Shown one piece after another: positions 1 through 8,285 of a stretch of DNA of 64,000 bases. Origin of the DNA: Urophycis tenuis (lineage: Eukaryota; Chordata; Actinopteri; Gadiformes; Phycidae). The notes beneath the pieces are model-generated. The model did not search any database and had not been told where the DNA came from. It was given only the letters and a program-made list of their open reading frames with translations. The stretch is from assembly GCA_036785325.1 (NCBI GenBank), contig JAXIVH010000019.1, positions 7,874,065 through 7,938,064 of the forward strand, given 5' to 3'. Within the stretch, counting starts at the first letter, position 1. The number at the start of each line of letters is the position of its first letter. Made by a program: the position numbers and the translations under genes.

Positions 1-3000
1 GGGAAGGGCCCGTTGGCGAGCGCCTGGTGGCCGGGTCTACGCCCGCGGGGCCCGGTCGGGCACAGCCCGAAGGAACGACGCGGGACCCTCTTCCCATGGG
101 TTCACCACCCGTGGGAGGGGCCAAAGGGGTCGGGTGCGATGTGAGCTGGGCGGCAGCAGGAGGCGGGGACCTGGGCGGTCCGACCCTCAGCTGCAGAAGC
201 TAGCTCTGGGGACGTGGAACATCACCTCTCTGGCGGGGAAGGAGCCGGAGCTGGTGTGCGAGGCTGAGAGGTACCGGCTAGATATAGTCGGGCTCACCTC
301 GACACACAGTTTGGGCTCTGGAACCAGCGTCCTTCAGAGGGGTTGGACTCTTTTCCACTCTGGAGTTGCCCCTGGGGAGAGGCGCCGAGCGGGGGTGGGA
401 ATGCTTATTTCCCCCTGGCTCGGCGCCTGTACGTTGGGGTTCACCCCGGTAGACGAGAGGGTAGCCTCCCTCCGCCTTCGGGTGGGGGGACGGGTCCTGA
501 CTGTCGTTTGTGCTTATGCACCGAACGGCAGTTCAGAGTACCCACCCTTTCTTGAGTCCTTAGGGGGAGTGTTGGAAAGCGCTCCTTCTGTGGACTCCCT
601 TGTTCTGCTGGGGGACTTCAACGCCCATGTGGGCAATGACAGTGAGACCTGGAGGGGCGTGATTGGGAGGAACGGCCCCCCTGATCTGAACCCGAGTGGT
701 GTTTTGTTGTTGGACTTCTGTGCTCGTCATGGATTGTCCATAACGAACACCATGTTCAAGCATAAGGGTGTCCACATGTGCACTTGGCACCAGGACACCC
801 TAGGCCGCAGTTCGATGATCGACTTTGTAGTTGTATCATCGGACTTGCGGCCGCATGTCTTGGACACTCGGGTGAAGAGAGGGGCGGAGCTGTCAACTGA
901 TCACCACCTGGTGGCGAGTTGGCTCCGATGGCGGGGGAAGATGCCGGTCAGACCTGGCAGACCCAAACGTACTGTGAGGGTCTTCTGGGAACGTCTGGCT
1001 GAATCTCCTGTCAGAACGAGCTTCAACTCCCACCTCCGGGAGAGCTTCAACCATGTCCCGGGGGAGGCGGGGGACATAGAGTCCGAGTGGACCTTGTTCC
1101 GTGCCTCCATTGTTGAAGCGGCCGACCGGAGCTGTGGCCGTAAGGTCGTCGGTGCCTGTCGCGGCGGCAACCCCCGAACCCGCTGGTGGACCCCAGCGGT
1201 AAGGGATGCCGTCAAGCTGAAGAAGGAGTCCTACCGGGCCTTTTTGGCCCGTGGGACTCCTGAGGCAGCTGATGGGTACCGGCGGGCCAAGCGGGGCGCG
1301 GCTTCGGCGGTTGCGGAGGCAAAAACTCGGGTGTGGGAGGAGTTTGGTGAGGCCATGGAGAAGGACTTCCGAACGGCTTCGAGGAGATTCTGGACCACCA
1401 TCCGGCGTCTCAGGAGGGGGAAGCAGTGCTCTGTCAACACCGTGTACGGTGGGGACGGGGCGCTGCTGACCTCGACTCGGGACGTTGTGAATCGGTGGGG
1501 GGAATACTTCGAAGACCTCCTCAATCCCACCAACACGCCTTCCACGGAGGAAGCAGGGTCTGGGGACTCGGGGGGGGACTCTCCTATCTCCGGGGCCGAG
1601 ATCGCCGAGGTGGTTAAAAAGCTCCTCGGTGGTAAGGCCCCGGGGGTGGACGAGATCCACCCCGGGTTCCTAAAGGCCCTGGATGCTGTGGGGCTGTCTT
1701 GGTTGACACGTCTCTGCAGCATCGCGTGGACATCGGGGGCAGTGCCTCTGGATTGGCAGACCGGGGTGGTGGTTCCCCTCTTCAAAAAGGGGGACCGGAG
1801 GGTGTGCTCCAACTACAGGGGGATCACACTCCTCAGCCTCCCCGGTAAGGTCTATTCGGGGGTCCTGGAGAGGAGGGTCCGTAGGATAGTCGAACCTCGG
1901 ATTCAGGAGGAGCAATGTGGTTTTCGTCCCGGCCGTGGAACTGTGGACCAGCTCTATACCCTTGGCGCGGTACTCGAGGGTGCATGGGAGTTCGCCCAAC
2001 CAGTCTACATGTGCTTTGTGGACTTGGAGAAGGCGTTCGACCGTGTCCCTCGGGGAGCCCTGTGGGGGGTGCTCCGGGAGTATGGGGTACCGGGCCCGCT
2101 GTTACGGGCCATCGGGTCCCTGTACTCCCGGTGCCAGAGCTTGGTCCGCATTGCCGGCAGTAAGTCAAGCCTGTTTCCGGTGAGAGTTGGCCTCCGCCAG
2201 GGCTGCCCTTTGTCACCGATTCTGTTCACAACTTTTATGGACAGAATTTCTAGGCGCAGCCAGGGCGTTGAGGGGTTACGGTTCGGTGGCCTCAGGATTG
2301 CGTCACTGCTTTTCGCAGATGATCTTGTCCTGTTGGCTTCATCGGGCCGTGACCTTCAGCTCTCACTGGAGCGGTTCGCAGCCGAATGTGAAGCGGTTGG
2401 GATGAGGATCAGCACCTCCAAATCCGAGGCCATGGTTCTCGGCCGGAAAAGGGTGGAGTGCACTGTCCGGGTCAGGGAGGAGATTCTGCCTCAAGTGGAG
2501 GAGTTCAAGTATCTCGGGGTCTTGTTCACGAGTGAGGGGAGGATGGAGCGGGAGATTGACCGACGGATCGGTGCGGCGTCGGCAGTGATGCGGGCTCTGC
2601 ACCGGTCCGTCATGGTGAAGAAGGAGCTGAGCCTAAAGGCGAAGCTCTCGATTTACCGGTCAATCTACGTTCCTACCCTCACCTATGGTCACGAGCTGTG
2701 GGTAGTGACCGAAAGAACGAGATCGCGAATACAAGCGGCCGAAATGAGTTTCCTCCGCAGGGTGTCCGGGCTCTCCCTTAGAGATAGGGTGAGAAGCTCG
2801 GTCATCCGGGAGGGGCTCAGAGTAGAACCGCTGCTCCTCCGCATCGAGAGGAGCCAGTTGCGGTGGCTCGGGCATCTAGTGAGGATGCCTCCTGGACGCC
2901 TCCCTGGGGAGGTGTTCCGGGCACATCCCTCCGGGAGGAGGCCCCGGGGAAGACCCAGGACACGCTGGAGGGACTATGTCTCCCGGCTGGCCTGGGAACG

Positions 3001-3131
3001 CCTCGGGATCCCCCCGGAAGAGCTGGACGAAGTGGCTGGGGAGAGGGAAGTCTGGGCTTCTCTCCTCAGGCTGCTGCCCCCGCGACCCGACCCCGGATAA
3101 GCGGAGGATATGGATGGATGGATGGATGGGA
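1..3131 (+). mobile_element. Rex3 (RTE-clade) non-LTR retrotransposon, left end outside window
   Basis: The element consists of one endonuclease-reverse transcriptase frame followed directly by a short tail of GGAT units (about 3108-3131), which is the usual RTE/Rex3 3' end with almost no 3' UTR. Two sites match the conserved stretches I know as the standard fish Rex3 PCR primer sites: 1754-1773, and on the opposite strand 2198-2218. The 5' end is not in the window, so no target-site duplication can be seen. A second, truncated copy lies at 23937-25643 in the same orientation. Confidence 0.93.
2..3100 (+). CDS. Rex3 endonuclease-reverse transcriptase, 5' partial
   Basis: This frame encodes the protein that nicks target DNA and copies the retrotransposon RNA into it. 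An N-terminal AP-type endonuclease is visible (opening LGTWNITSL, then LGDFNAHVG, closing with STDHHL about 40 codons before the linker). The reverse transcriptase follows, with YRGITLLS, CGFRPGRGT, DLEKAFDRVP, the catalytic FADD box at 2312-2323 and KYLGVLF. The C-terminal tail holds RWLGHLVRMP. No stop interrupts about 1,030 codons, which is close to family length, so this is one of the best-preserved genes in the window. The frame is open to base 2; the GTG at 134 is not a plausible eukaryotic start, so the true start lies upstream or is ambiguous. Coding capacity looks intact from the endonuclease onward, but activity cannot be judged from sequence alone. Confidence 0.9.
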   Translation, partial: GRARWRAPGGRVYARGARSGTARRNDAGPSSHGFTTRGRGQRGRVRCELGGSRRRGPGRSDPQLQKLALGTWNITSLAGKEPELVCEAERYRLDIVGLTSTHSLGSGTSVLQRGWTLFHSGVAPGERRRAGVGMLISPWLGACTLGFTPVDERVASLRLRVGGRVLTVVCAYAPNGSSEYPPFLESLGGVLESAPSVDSLVLLGDFNAHVGNDSETWRGVIGRNGPPDLNPSGVLLLDFCARHGLSITNTMFKHKGVHMCTWHQDTLGRSSMIDFVVVSSDLRPHVLDTRVKRGAELSTDHHLVASWLRWRGKMPVRPGRPKRTVRVFWERLAESPVRTSFNSHLRESFNHVPGEAGDIESEWTLFRASIVEAADRSCGRKVVGACRGGNPRTRWWTPAVRDAVKLKKESYRAFLARGTPEAADGYRRAKRGAASAVAEAKTRVWEEFGEAMEKDFRTASRRFWTTIRRLRRGKQCSVNTVYGGDGALLTSTRDVVNRWGEYFEDLLNPTNTPSTEEAGSGDSGGDSPISGAEIAEVVKKLLGGKAPGVDEIHPGFLKALDAVGLSWLTRLCSIAWTSGAVPLDWQTGVVVPLFKKGDRRVCSNYRGITLLSLPGKVYSGVLERRVRRIVEPRIQEEQCGFRPGRGTVDQLYTLGAVLEGAWEFAQPVYMCFVDLEKAFDRVPRGALWGVLREYGVPGPLLRAIGSLYSRCQSLVRIAGSKSSLFPVRVGLRQGCPLSPILFTTFMDRISRRSQGVEGLRFGGLRIASLLFADDLVLLASSGRDLQLSLERFAAECEAVGMRISTSKSEAMVLGRKRVECTVRVREEILPQVEEFKYLGVLFTSEGRMEREIDRRIGAASAVMRALHRSVMVKKELSLKAKLSIYRSIYVPTLTYGHELWVVTERTRSRIQAAEMSFLRRVSGLSLRDRVRSSVIREGLRVEPLLLRIERSQLRWLGHLVRMPPGRLPGEVFRAHPSGRRPRGRPRTRWRDYVSRLAWERLGIPPEELDEVAGEREVWASLLRLLPPRPDPG

Positions 3132-3152
3132 TGGAAGAACGAATGATACACT

Positions 3153-3548
3153 CAGTACATTTATATACAGCAAGAAATTCGAATTTCTAATCGTATAAGA
3201 CATCGTTCGGACTTTTTAAGTGCATGTAAACACCTTAATCTGACCTACTTCGGACCTATTTCGGACATCTAAAATCGGATAACTACACCTGGATAATTCG
3301 ATCATAGTCAGACTTTTAACGGCATGTATACTCAGCAATCGGATCTGAATCGAATTTTGCATTCTGCGCACGCGCAGTGCCATTCTGAACATGTGCAGCG
3401 CCACATAGCGTCCAGAGTCAGCCCATGCTCCGGCTGTTAATCCGATTCTCTGAACGGCATGTATACTCGGACATGTGATCCGGTCTTACGCATGTCATTA
3501 TCTGATCCGATCAGAAATTCGAATTTATTGCTGCATGTAAACGTACTG
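3153..3548. mobile_element. Short non-autonomous inverted-repeat element (MITE)
   Basis: The first and last 40 bases are imperfect inverted repeats. The left end reads CAGTACATTTATATACAGCA and the right end, reverse complemented, reads CAGTACGTTTACATGCAGCA. Similarity continues through a shared AAATTCGAATTTCT block. The 396-bp interior has no open frame but repeats motifs such as GGCATGTATACTC twice. I found no convincing target-site duplication, so the superfamily is left open. It begins about 20 bp after the Rex3 tail. Confidence 0.75.
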
Positions 3549-3725
3549 ACAGATTAATTTTTTTTTTCTTTTCAAATTGAAAAAAAAACATGTATATTTT
3601 TTTTTTTCAAATAAAAAAAAAATGAAAAAAAAGAAAAAAAAATTGAAAAAAAAGAAAAAAAAGTTGAGAAAAAAAAGAAAAAAAAAATCTTTTTTTTTTT
3701 TTTTTCACATTAAAAAGAAAAAAAA
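3549..3725. repeat. A-run/T-run array, left segment
   Basis: This stretch is almost only runs of 7-14 T or A separated by single C or G bases or short TTG/CAA interruptions. The same pattern resumes at 23208 after the L1 insertion and again at 25644 after a Rex3 fragment, so the three blocks probably form one disrupted array. Confidence 0.8.
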
Positions 3726-3860
3726 TGGGGTGGCAAAGGAAATGGCCGCTTGACCTCAGAGCTCCACGTTTCCTCAGTGCCTAATTTAAGTTGTATACTT
3801 TCACCCAGAAGTTTAATGGAGCTAATTCTTGCAAAAGTACTACTCTAAACCGCAAGGATC

Positions 3861-4807
3861 ATGCCAGACGAAGGGAAATGTAAAAGAGAACCAAGGAAAA
3901 CTAAAGCAAAGAACAAACAAGATGAAGACCAAGACGCCGAGGGCGAGTTGGACTTGGCTGATTTTATGGCTGAATTAAAAACCCAGCGCCGGGATATTGT
4001 AAGCCGCCTGGAAGGTATTGAATGTCGTCTGGAAAATGTTATGGTGGAAGTGACAACAATGAAGGACGCACTATCACAGACAAATGAGGTAATCAATAAA
4101 CAACATCAGCGCTTGGACGCAGCCGAACAAAGGGTCTCAGACCTTGAGGATACTCTGCAAACAACCAATAGAGACCTGCACCGAGCCCTAAAGCTGATTA
4201 AAACCCTCGAAACTAAGACGGATGACTTAAAAAACAGAGGAAGGAGAAAACTTCAGAGACCCATCAAAACTTGGTTTTGATGGGTCTCCCTGAGCAATCT
4301 GAACAAAAACACCTACTCGAGTTCATTCAAAAGAAGATACTGGAATGGCTGAATATATCTATGGAGCAATCACTCAAGATTTAATGCGCACATCGCCTAG
4401 GTGTACTACAACCTCATCCAAAACCGGGCAAATTAGACAATCTACCGAGACCAATTCTGATCCGCTTCTTGTGGGTTAGAGATAGTGATATGATACTCCA
4501 CGCAGCGAAAAAGAAGACAACTCCAACACGCGAGGGTGAAGCCGATGTTAACTTTCGCCAGGATCTGTCAGCAGAAGTTCGCCGCAAACGCCATGAATTC
4601 GCTGGAGTAATCGAATATCTCTGTGAGAAGGGCATGTTCAGAGGTTTCGCTTACCCTCACCGCCTTTGGATTCTCCATAAAGGCTCTATTGAACTCTTTG
4701 ATAACCCTTCTGATGCTAAAGCTCTTATCGACAAGTTGAATAGATATGCAGGAACAGACTCAGAGTGGAGTCTGATAAATAAAAGTTCATCATTCGAGTG
4801 GAGGTAA
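3861..4807 (+). pseudogene. L1 ORF1p (RNA-binding nucleoprotein), disrupted
   Basis: ORF1p coats L1 RNA and acts as a chaperone in the retrotransposition particle. The ATG at 3861 opens a basic, lysine-rich N terminus, followed by a long heptad-rich coiled coil (residues about 30-125) that ends at KTDDLKNRGRR. After a frameshift near 4245-4267 the RRM-like core follows (LVLMGLPE), then the C-terminal domain (AHRLGVLQPHPKPGK, PRPILIRFLWVRD, DLSAEVRRKRHEF, RGFAYPHRLWI). The order and motifs match the LINE-1 ORF1 'transposase 22' family. Besides the frameshift there is an in-frame TAA just before AHRLG (about 4382). Without these the protein would be about 315 residues, typical for fish L1 ORF1. 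Confidence 0.85.
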
Positions 4808-5737
4808 GATAAGTTATTTTCTCCAATCAACGACTGGCGTCACAGACGATTGATTATTCCTTTGTGATGAACTGTGATCAGTAGTGAACCCCCGATTTTC
4901 TTTTTTTTTTTTTTCTTTTTTTGGTTGTTGTTACAAGTAAAACATTGATTCCCACGACTGCACTGGGTTACTTCCGGCAAACAAACCATGCTGTCACAGT
5001 GGACGATTCTATTCACGGGGGTTCTATGAGAGGGATTGGTCTGGGGAGAATCACCCTACTAAATTAATTTTCTGTTGTTCATTTACGAGACCAATCATGA
5101 ACTATCATTTCAAATAGAAAAAAGCTTCAGTCTTCTGGGGAAAACTGTAATGTTTTTATTGTCCTGTTACCCGCTATCCATACATTTGTTTAGATGGGTG
5201 AAGAAAATAAAACAAATGGACCATACCATGCACATAGCAGGTAGGTGTATTAGGGGTTATTTTTTACTTAAATTAAATTAATTTCAAAGTTATTCCCCCC
5301 CTCTCATGTTATTGTCCAACTGCGACATAAGCCTAATTAAAATATTGACAAACATTCTTGGTCCCCTGCTTATTAAAGCAGGATGGCGCTCCAAGTTGCC
5401 AGAGATTTAGGAAGACATGTCTAGGTCAATGTCTCCTTTCTTTTTCAGTTTACTTCTCTTAGTTACGATTCTACATGATCTTTACTTCCTTTGGCCTAAT
5501 AGAAAACTTTTGCTGTGGTCCTCACAGCCGGGGTGGGTTAGGGATTTTCCTATAAATGTCTTTGTTTTTACATTGTATTTTTTGTTTATTCTTTTGGGGG
5601 ATGGTTTAGGGATTTTCCTATAAATATCTTTGTTTTTTATACTGTATTTTTGGTTTATTTTGGGGCAACAACTAATAGTAATAAAGAACAGCAACATAGT
5701 TATTTGCTCTCAGCAGTACGGACTAACAGCAATACCC
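4808..5737 (+). other. L1 inter-ORF spacer with a 68-bp tandem duplication
   Basis: No supported coding sequence is present. An imperfect tandem repeat with a period of 68 bp begins at 5539 and again at 5607 (TAGGGATTTTCCTATAAAT). A T-rich run lies at 4898-4922. The spacer is long for an L1 but consistent with divergent fish L1s that lack overlapping ORFs. Confidence 0.5.
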
Positions 5738-6448
5738 ATGTTGGCAGCTGTCACGCCAACGCCTCCCCCTCTACCTCGATCGGCGTCGCCTGGCTACTGA
5801 TCACCAGTCCCGGCACTACAACCCCCAGAATCCCCGGTGGCCATTAGCAGCCACCTGTGTCTAATTCCCAATGTGTCTCACCTGTGTCTTGTTTGTTTCC
5901 CTACTTAACCTCATGTCTCCTGTCTCCCCTTTGTGAGTGGTTGCGTGTATTTGGATGTATGTAATGTGTTGTGTTGTGTATCGTAGATGGACGTCCTTTG
6001 TCTCCTGTCTACTTAATAGACGCACACACCTCGCTGTGTGAGCCTGTGCCAGTTTCGTCCGGCACCTTAATTAAACTCTTTTCCACCGTTTACGCTGCTT
6101 GGTCTCGCTCTTGTCTCCGCTCAACCCCGTAAGTGTCACAGCAGCTAACACGAAGGACTTGAATATCATCTCTTGGAATGTTAAAGGTCTGGGTAACCTT
6201 TCTGAAAAGAAGGAAAATATTATCAGTTTTGAAGGACGATAAAGCAGATGTTGTGTACAAGAAACCTATCTATCCGACAATGAACACATTAAACTTAAAT
6301 TAGACTGGGTAGGTCAAGTTTATTTCTCATCGTACAAATCTCACTGTAGAGGAACATGTATTTTATTGAACCGAGATGTACACTTCATTTTGGGTAAATT
6401 AGTAACAGATCCAAATGGCAGGTTTGTTTTGATTTCAGGCACCCTTAA
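5738..6448 (+). pseudogene. L1 ORF2 N-terminus: endonuclease, first part
   Basis: The ATG at 5738 is followed by TTG GCA GC and then a solo LTR. Reading resumes after the LTR to give MLAANTKDLNIISWNV, the classic start of the L1 AP-type endonuclease. It continues through VQETYLSDNEH, DWVGQVYFSSY, CRGTCILLN and RFVLISGTL, stopping at the TTAA target (6445-6448). Two small compensating frameshifts with an intervening TAA affect roughly 6210-6260. The frame then matches the continuation at 19404 exactly (GTL joined to NDTPMTLLNVYAPNS), which proves both halves are one gene. Confidence 0.88.
5749..6140 (+). mobile_element. Solo LTR of an LTR retrotransposon
   Basis: The 392-bp block begins TGTCACGCC and ends GTGTCACA, fitting TG...CA LTR ends. 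It is flanked by a 5-bp duplication GCAGC (5744-5748 and 6141-6145), as expected for Ty3/gypsy-type integration. An AATTAAA-like polyadenylation signal lies near 6069-6075, placing the likely R/U5 boundary there. No internal retroviral genes remain, so it is a solo LTR from LTR-LTR recombination. It sits 11 bases into L1 ORF2. Confidence 0.75.
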
Positions 6449-6466
6449 AGGCAGGGTAGGAGATCC
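6445..6466 (+). repeat. TTAA target duplication and left inverted terminus of the 13-kb transposon
   Basis: TTAA (6445-6448) is followed by the terminus AGGCAGGGTAGGAGATC. The right end, reverse complemented, reads AGGTTGGGTAGGTGATC and is also followed by TTAA. The two differ at three of 17 positions. Confidence 0.9.
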
Positions 6467-6665
6467 TGGAAAACGATTCCAGCAAAGCTGCATTTTGAAA
6501 ATACACAGGTAAAAAGTCCCAACCCCTTTCTTCAGACTTCCCCCCCGAAGCCACACCTCTAGAGTACATGGATGCGCAATGCTTGTTCACGAGCACGAAG
6601 GTGCACGAGCGCTGTTCTGACAGCAAGCATCGATCGGTTTGGCAAAAACTTTTGCTAACTTTCTC

Positions 6666-7206
6666 ATGGCGGATTCACAGGTAAGAAAATACCTTTGAAC
6701 ATCATAATTAACCTAACTAACGAATATGATTATCATTTCAAGTTACATTTATGAGTATATTAGATTAGAAGTTTGGCTATTCACTTGTTATTTTGATACG
6801 TGTCTTGCCAACGAAAGTGTTATTCGTTTGAGTTTCAGCTGTATTATATCATTTATTTAGAGCTCCCGTGATGAGAGCCTCACTGGCTCTGATTGTGATT
6901 ATGAGCCATCCACAGCCAGAGGGCAACTTCAGCGACAGGTGAGAGGAGCACGGGGGGGGAGGAGAGGAGCACGGAGGGGCAGAAGAGGAAGAGGCAGAGG
7001 CAGGGCACGCGGAGATCTGACAGGGGGTCTAGGAGAACAAGACCTACATAGAGTTGAAGAGCTACAAGCCCAAAGGATGGCAAGAGAGGAGGTGTTTATC
7101 ATCACATTTAGTATCAAAAATAATGTTTGCCTCTGATAAAAGTACAAACTACTGTCTTTATCTTGAAGAGTGATTAGTGGCTTGTGTGCTCACCTGCCAT
7201 GCACTG

Positions 7207-7249
<43 letters not shown>

Positions 7250-7809
7250 CTTTAAAGACAGAGCTGTTCTTTAGTTATCTATTGTTATCTGTTGCTTCAC
7301 AGGCCAGGATTGAAACACTGAGTCGAGAACAGAGCCTTCAGCTGCTACGGCTCAGCCTTAGACGTGACCCCAGTCAGATGTTTGATCTGCTGGATCAAAC
7401 ATTCGGTACCCCTCCACCAGGCCCCCCAGTTCCAGGTCAACCCACCTGGTGTGTCTGCTCAAACTGCCGGGAAATGCCCACTGACTTGGAAAGAAAATGC
7501 TGTTGACAACATCCAGATTCATGCATCTCAATGCTGCCACACATGGACCTATTTATTTTATCGGAGGGGGTTCTTCGCCTTGCCAGAAGAATCTGGAACG
7601 ATATCCGGGCAGAGGCAGATGCTCCAGAAGCAGGAGAGAGCAACCGTCAGTTCCGTTACGCAGCATACAGACAGTATGTTGTGTGGCAGTATGGCGCACT
7701 TGGACATGGTCGGCGTGTTGTCATACCCAGTTGCTGCGTTTGGAGGATTCAGCAGTGTTTTCCAGATCCACTTGGGCAATATAAAGGGTTTGTCCCAAGT
7801 AGAGTATAG
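6666..7809 (+). pseudogene. Three-exon gene with a P2X7-type C-terminal (ballast) cysteine domain, one in-frame TGA
   Basis: Exons are 6666-6680 (MADSQ), 6861-7091 and 7303-7809, each with GT...AG introns and all phase 0, giving 250 codons. Residues 6-82 are acidic, then an Arg/Gly-rich tract (GARGGRRGARRGRRGRGRG). Residues 83-120 are a helical leader (LSREQSLQLLRLSLRRDP). From residue 131 a cysteine domain begins WCVCSNC, then KCC, SCISM, RYAAYRQYVVWQYG and IPSCCVWRIQQCFPDPLGQY (residues 223-242). This closely follows the zinc-binding cytoplasmic 'ballast' of P2X7, which has LPSCCRWRI and GQYSGF at the same place. No P2X channel segments or signal peptide are present, so it is not a receptor. 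A TGA at 7504-7506 (codon 150) falls where P2X7 has Arg after Cys-Cys, suggesting CGA decay. Function is unknown; the Arg/Gly tract suggests nucleic-acid contact (inference). Confidence 0.82.
7209..7246. repeat. (TA)n microsatellite in intron 2 of the ballast gene
   Basis: About 19 TA units lie between exons 2 and 3. Confidence 0.9.
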
Positions 7810-8285
7810 ACTAGTAAACCTATCTGTTAACTATGTACATAGTTAGCTTTCTTTATTTATTATTATGCACGTCTCAGTTTTGTTCTGCACCATGTTTGAC
7901 TTTGTTTGGTCATCGTTCATAAATCATCAATGCACAGGCAGTACATCTCTGTTTATTTCAAAGAACTCTCTGATTGTGTTCTTCTGAACATACATTTTAC
8001 CTTGCCATCCCTGCTCATTCATTAGAAATTATTAAAAAAGCCAAACAACCAAAATTGTGTCAACAACTGTTTACTGAGATATTTGTGGGAAAACAAACAA
8101 ACCAAAAAACACCCATATAATTGATTAAAAAAATCTTAAATACAACTATGTACAATTTTAGGGAAACCGTTTCCTCACAGCTGATGCATCTGGTCAGTGC
8201 TGGCTGGTAGGTCAGGCACATGCTGCAACACTGTGGGGCCTAATCTGTGGGTGGAGAGGCCTGTGCTGTACAAAAAATACCACAG
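7810..8285. other. Convergent 3' region between the ballast and transposase genes
   Basis: This AT-rich 476-bp stretch separates the two stop codons. AATAAA-like signals are hard to single out. An alternative last transposase exon is possible here on the minus strand (acceptor near 8275, stop about 25 codons later), because the 8604 exon also contains a usable donor GTATGTTT near 8355. Confidence 0.45.

Noticed and set aside
134..136. GTG at 134 as start codon of the Rex3 protein
   Set aside because: GTG is not a normal eukaryotic start and the frame is open all the way to base 2, so the left end is simply cut by the window.
893..1660. Long minus-strand open frame (255 codons) antisense to Rex3, and similar antisense frames in other LINEs
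   Set aside because: These mirror GC-rich coding sequence on the opposite strand and contain no recognisable motifs; the plus-strand frame has full endonuclease and RT motifs.
7504..7506. TGA in the ballast gene read as selenocysteine
   Set aside because: P2X7 has Arg at this place, CGA-to-TGA changes occur in neighbouring transposon genes, and I saw no SECIS-like structure downstream.
6666..7809. A genuine p2rx7 receptor gene
   Set aside because: There are no transmembrane or extracellular P2X segments and the gene lies between transposon ends with its own start near the terminus.
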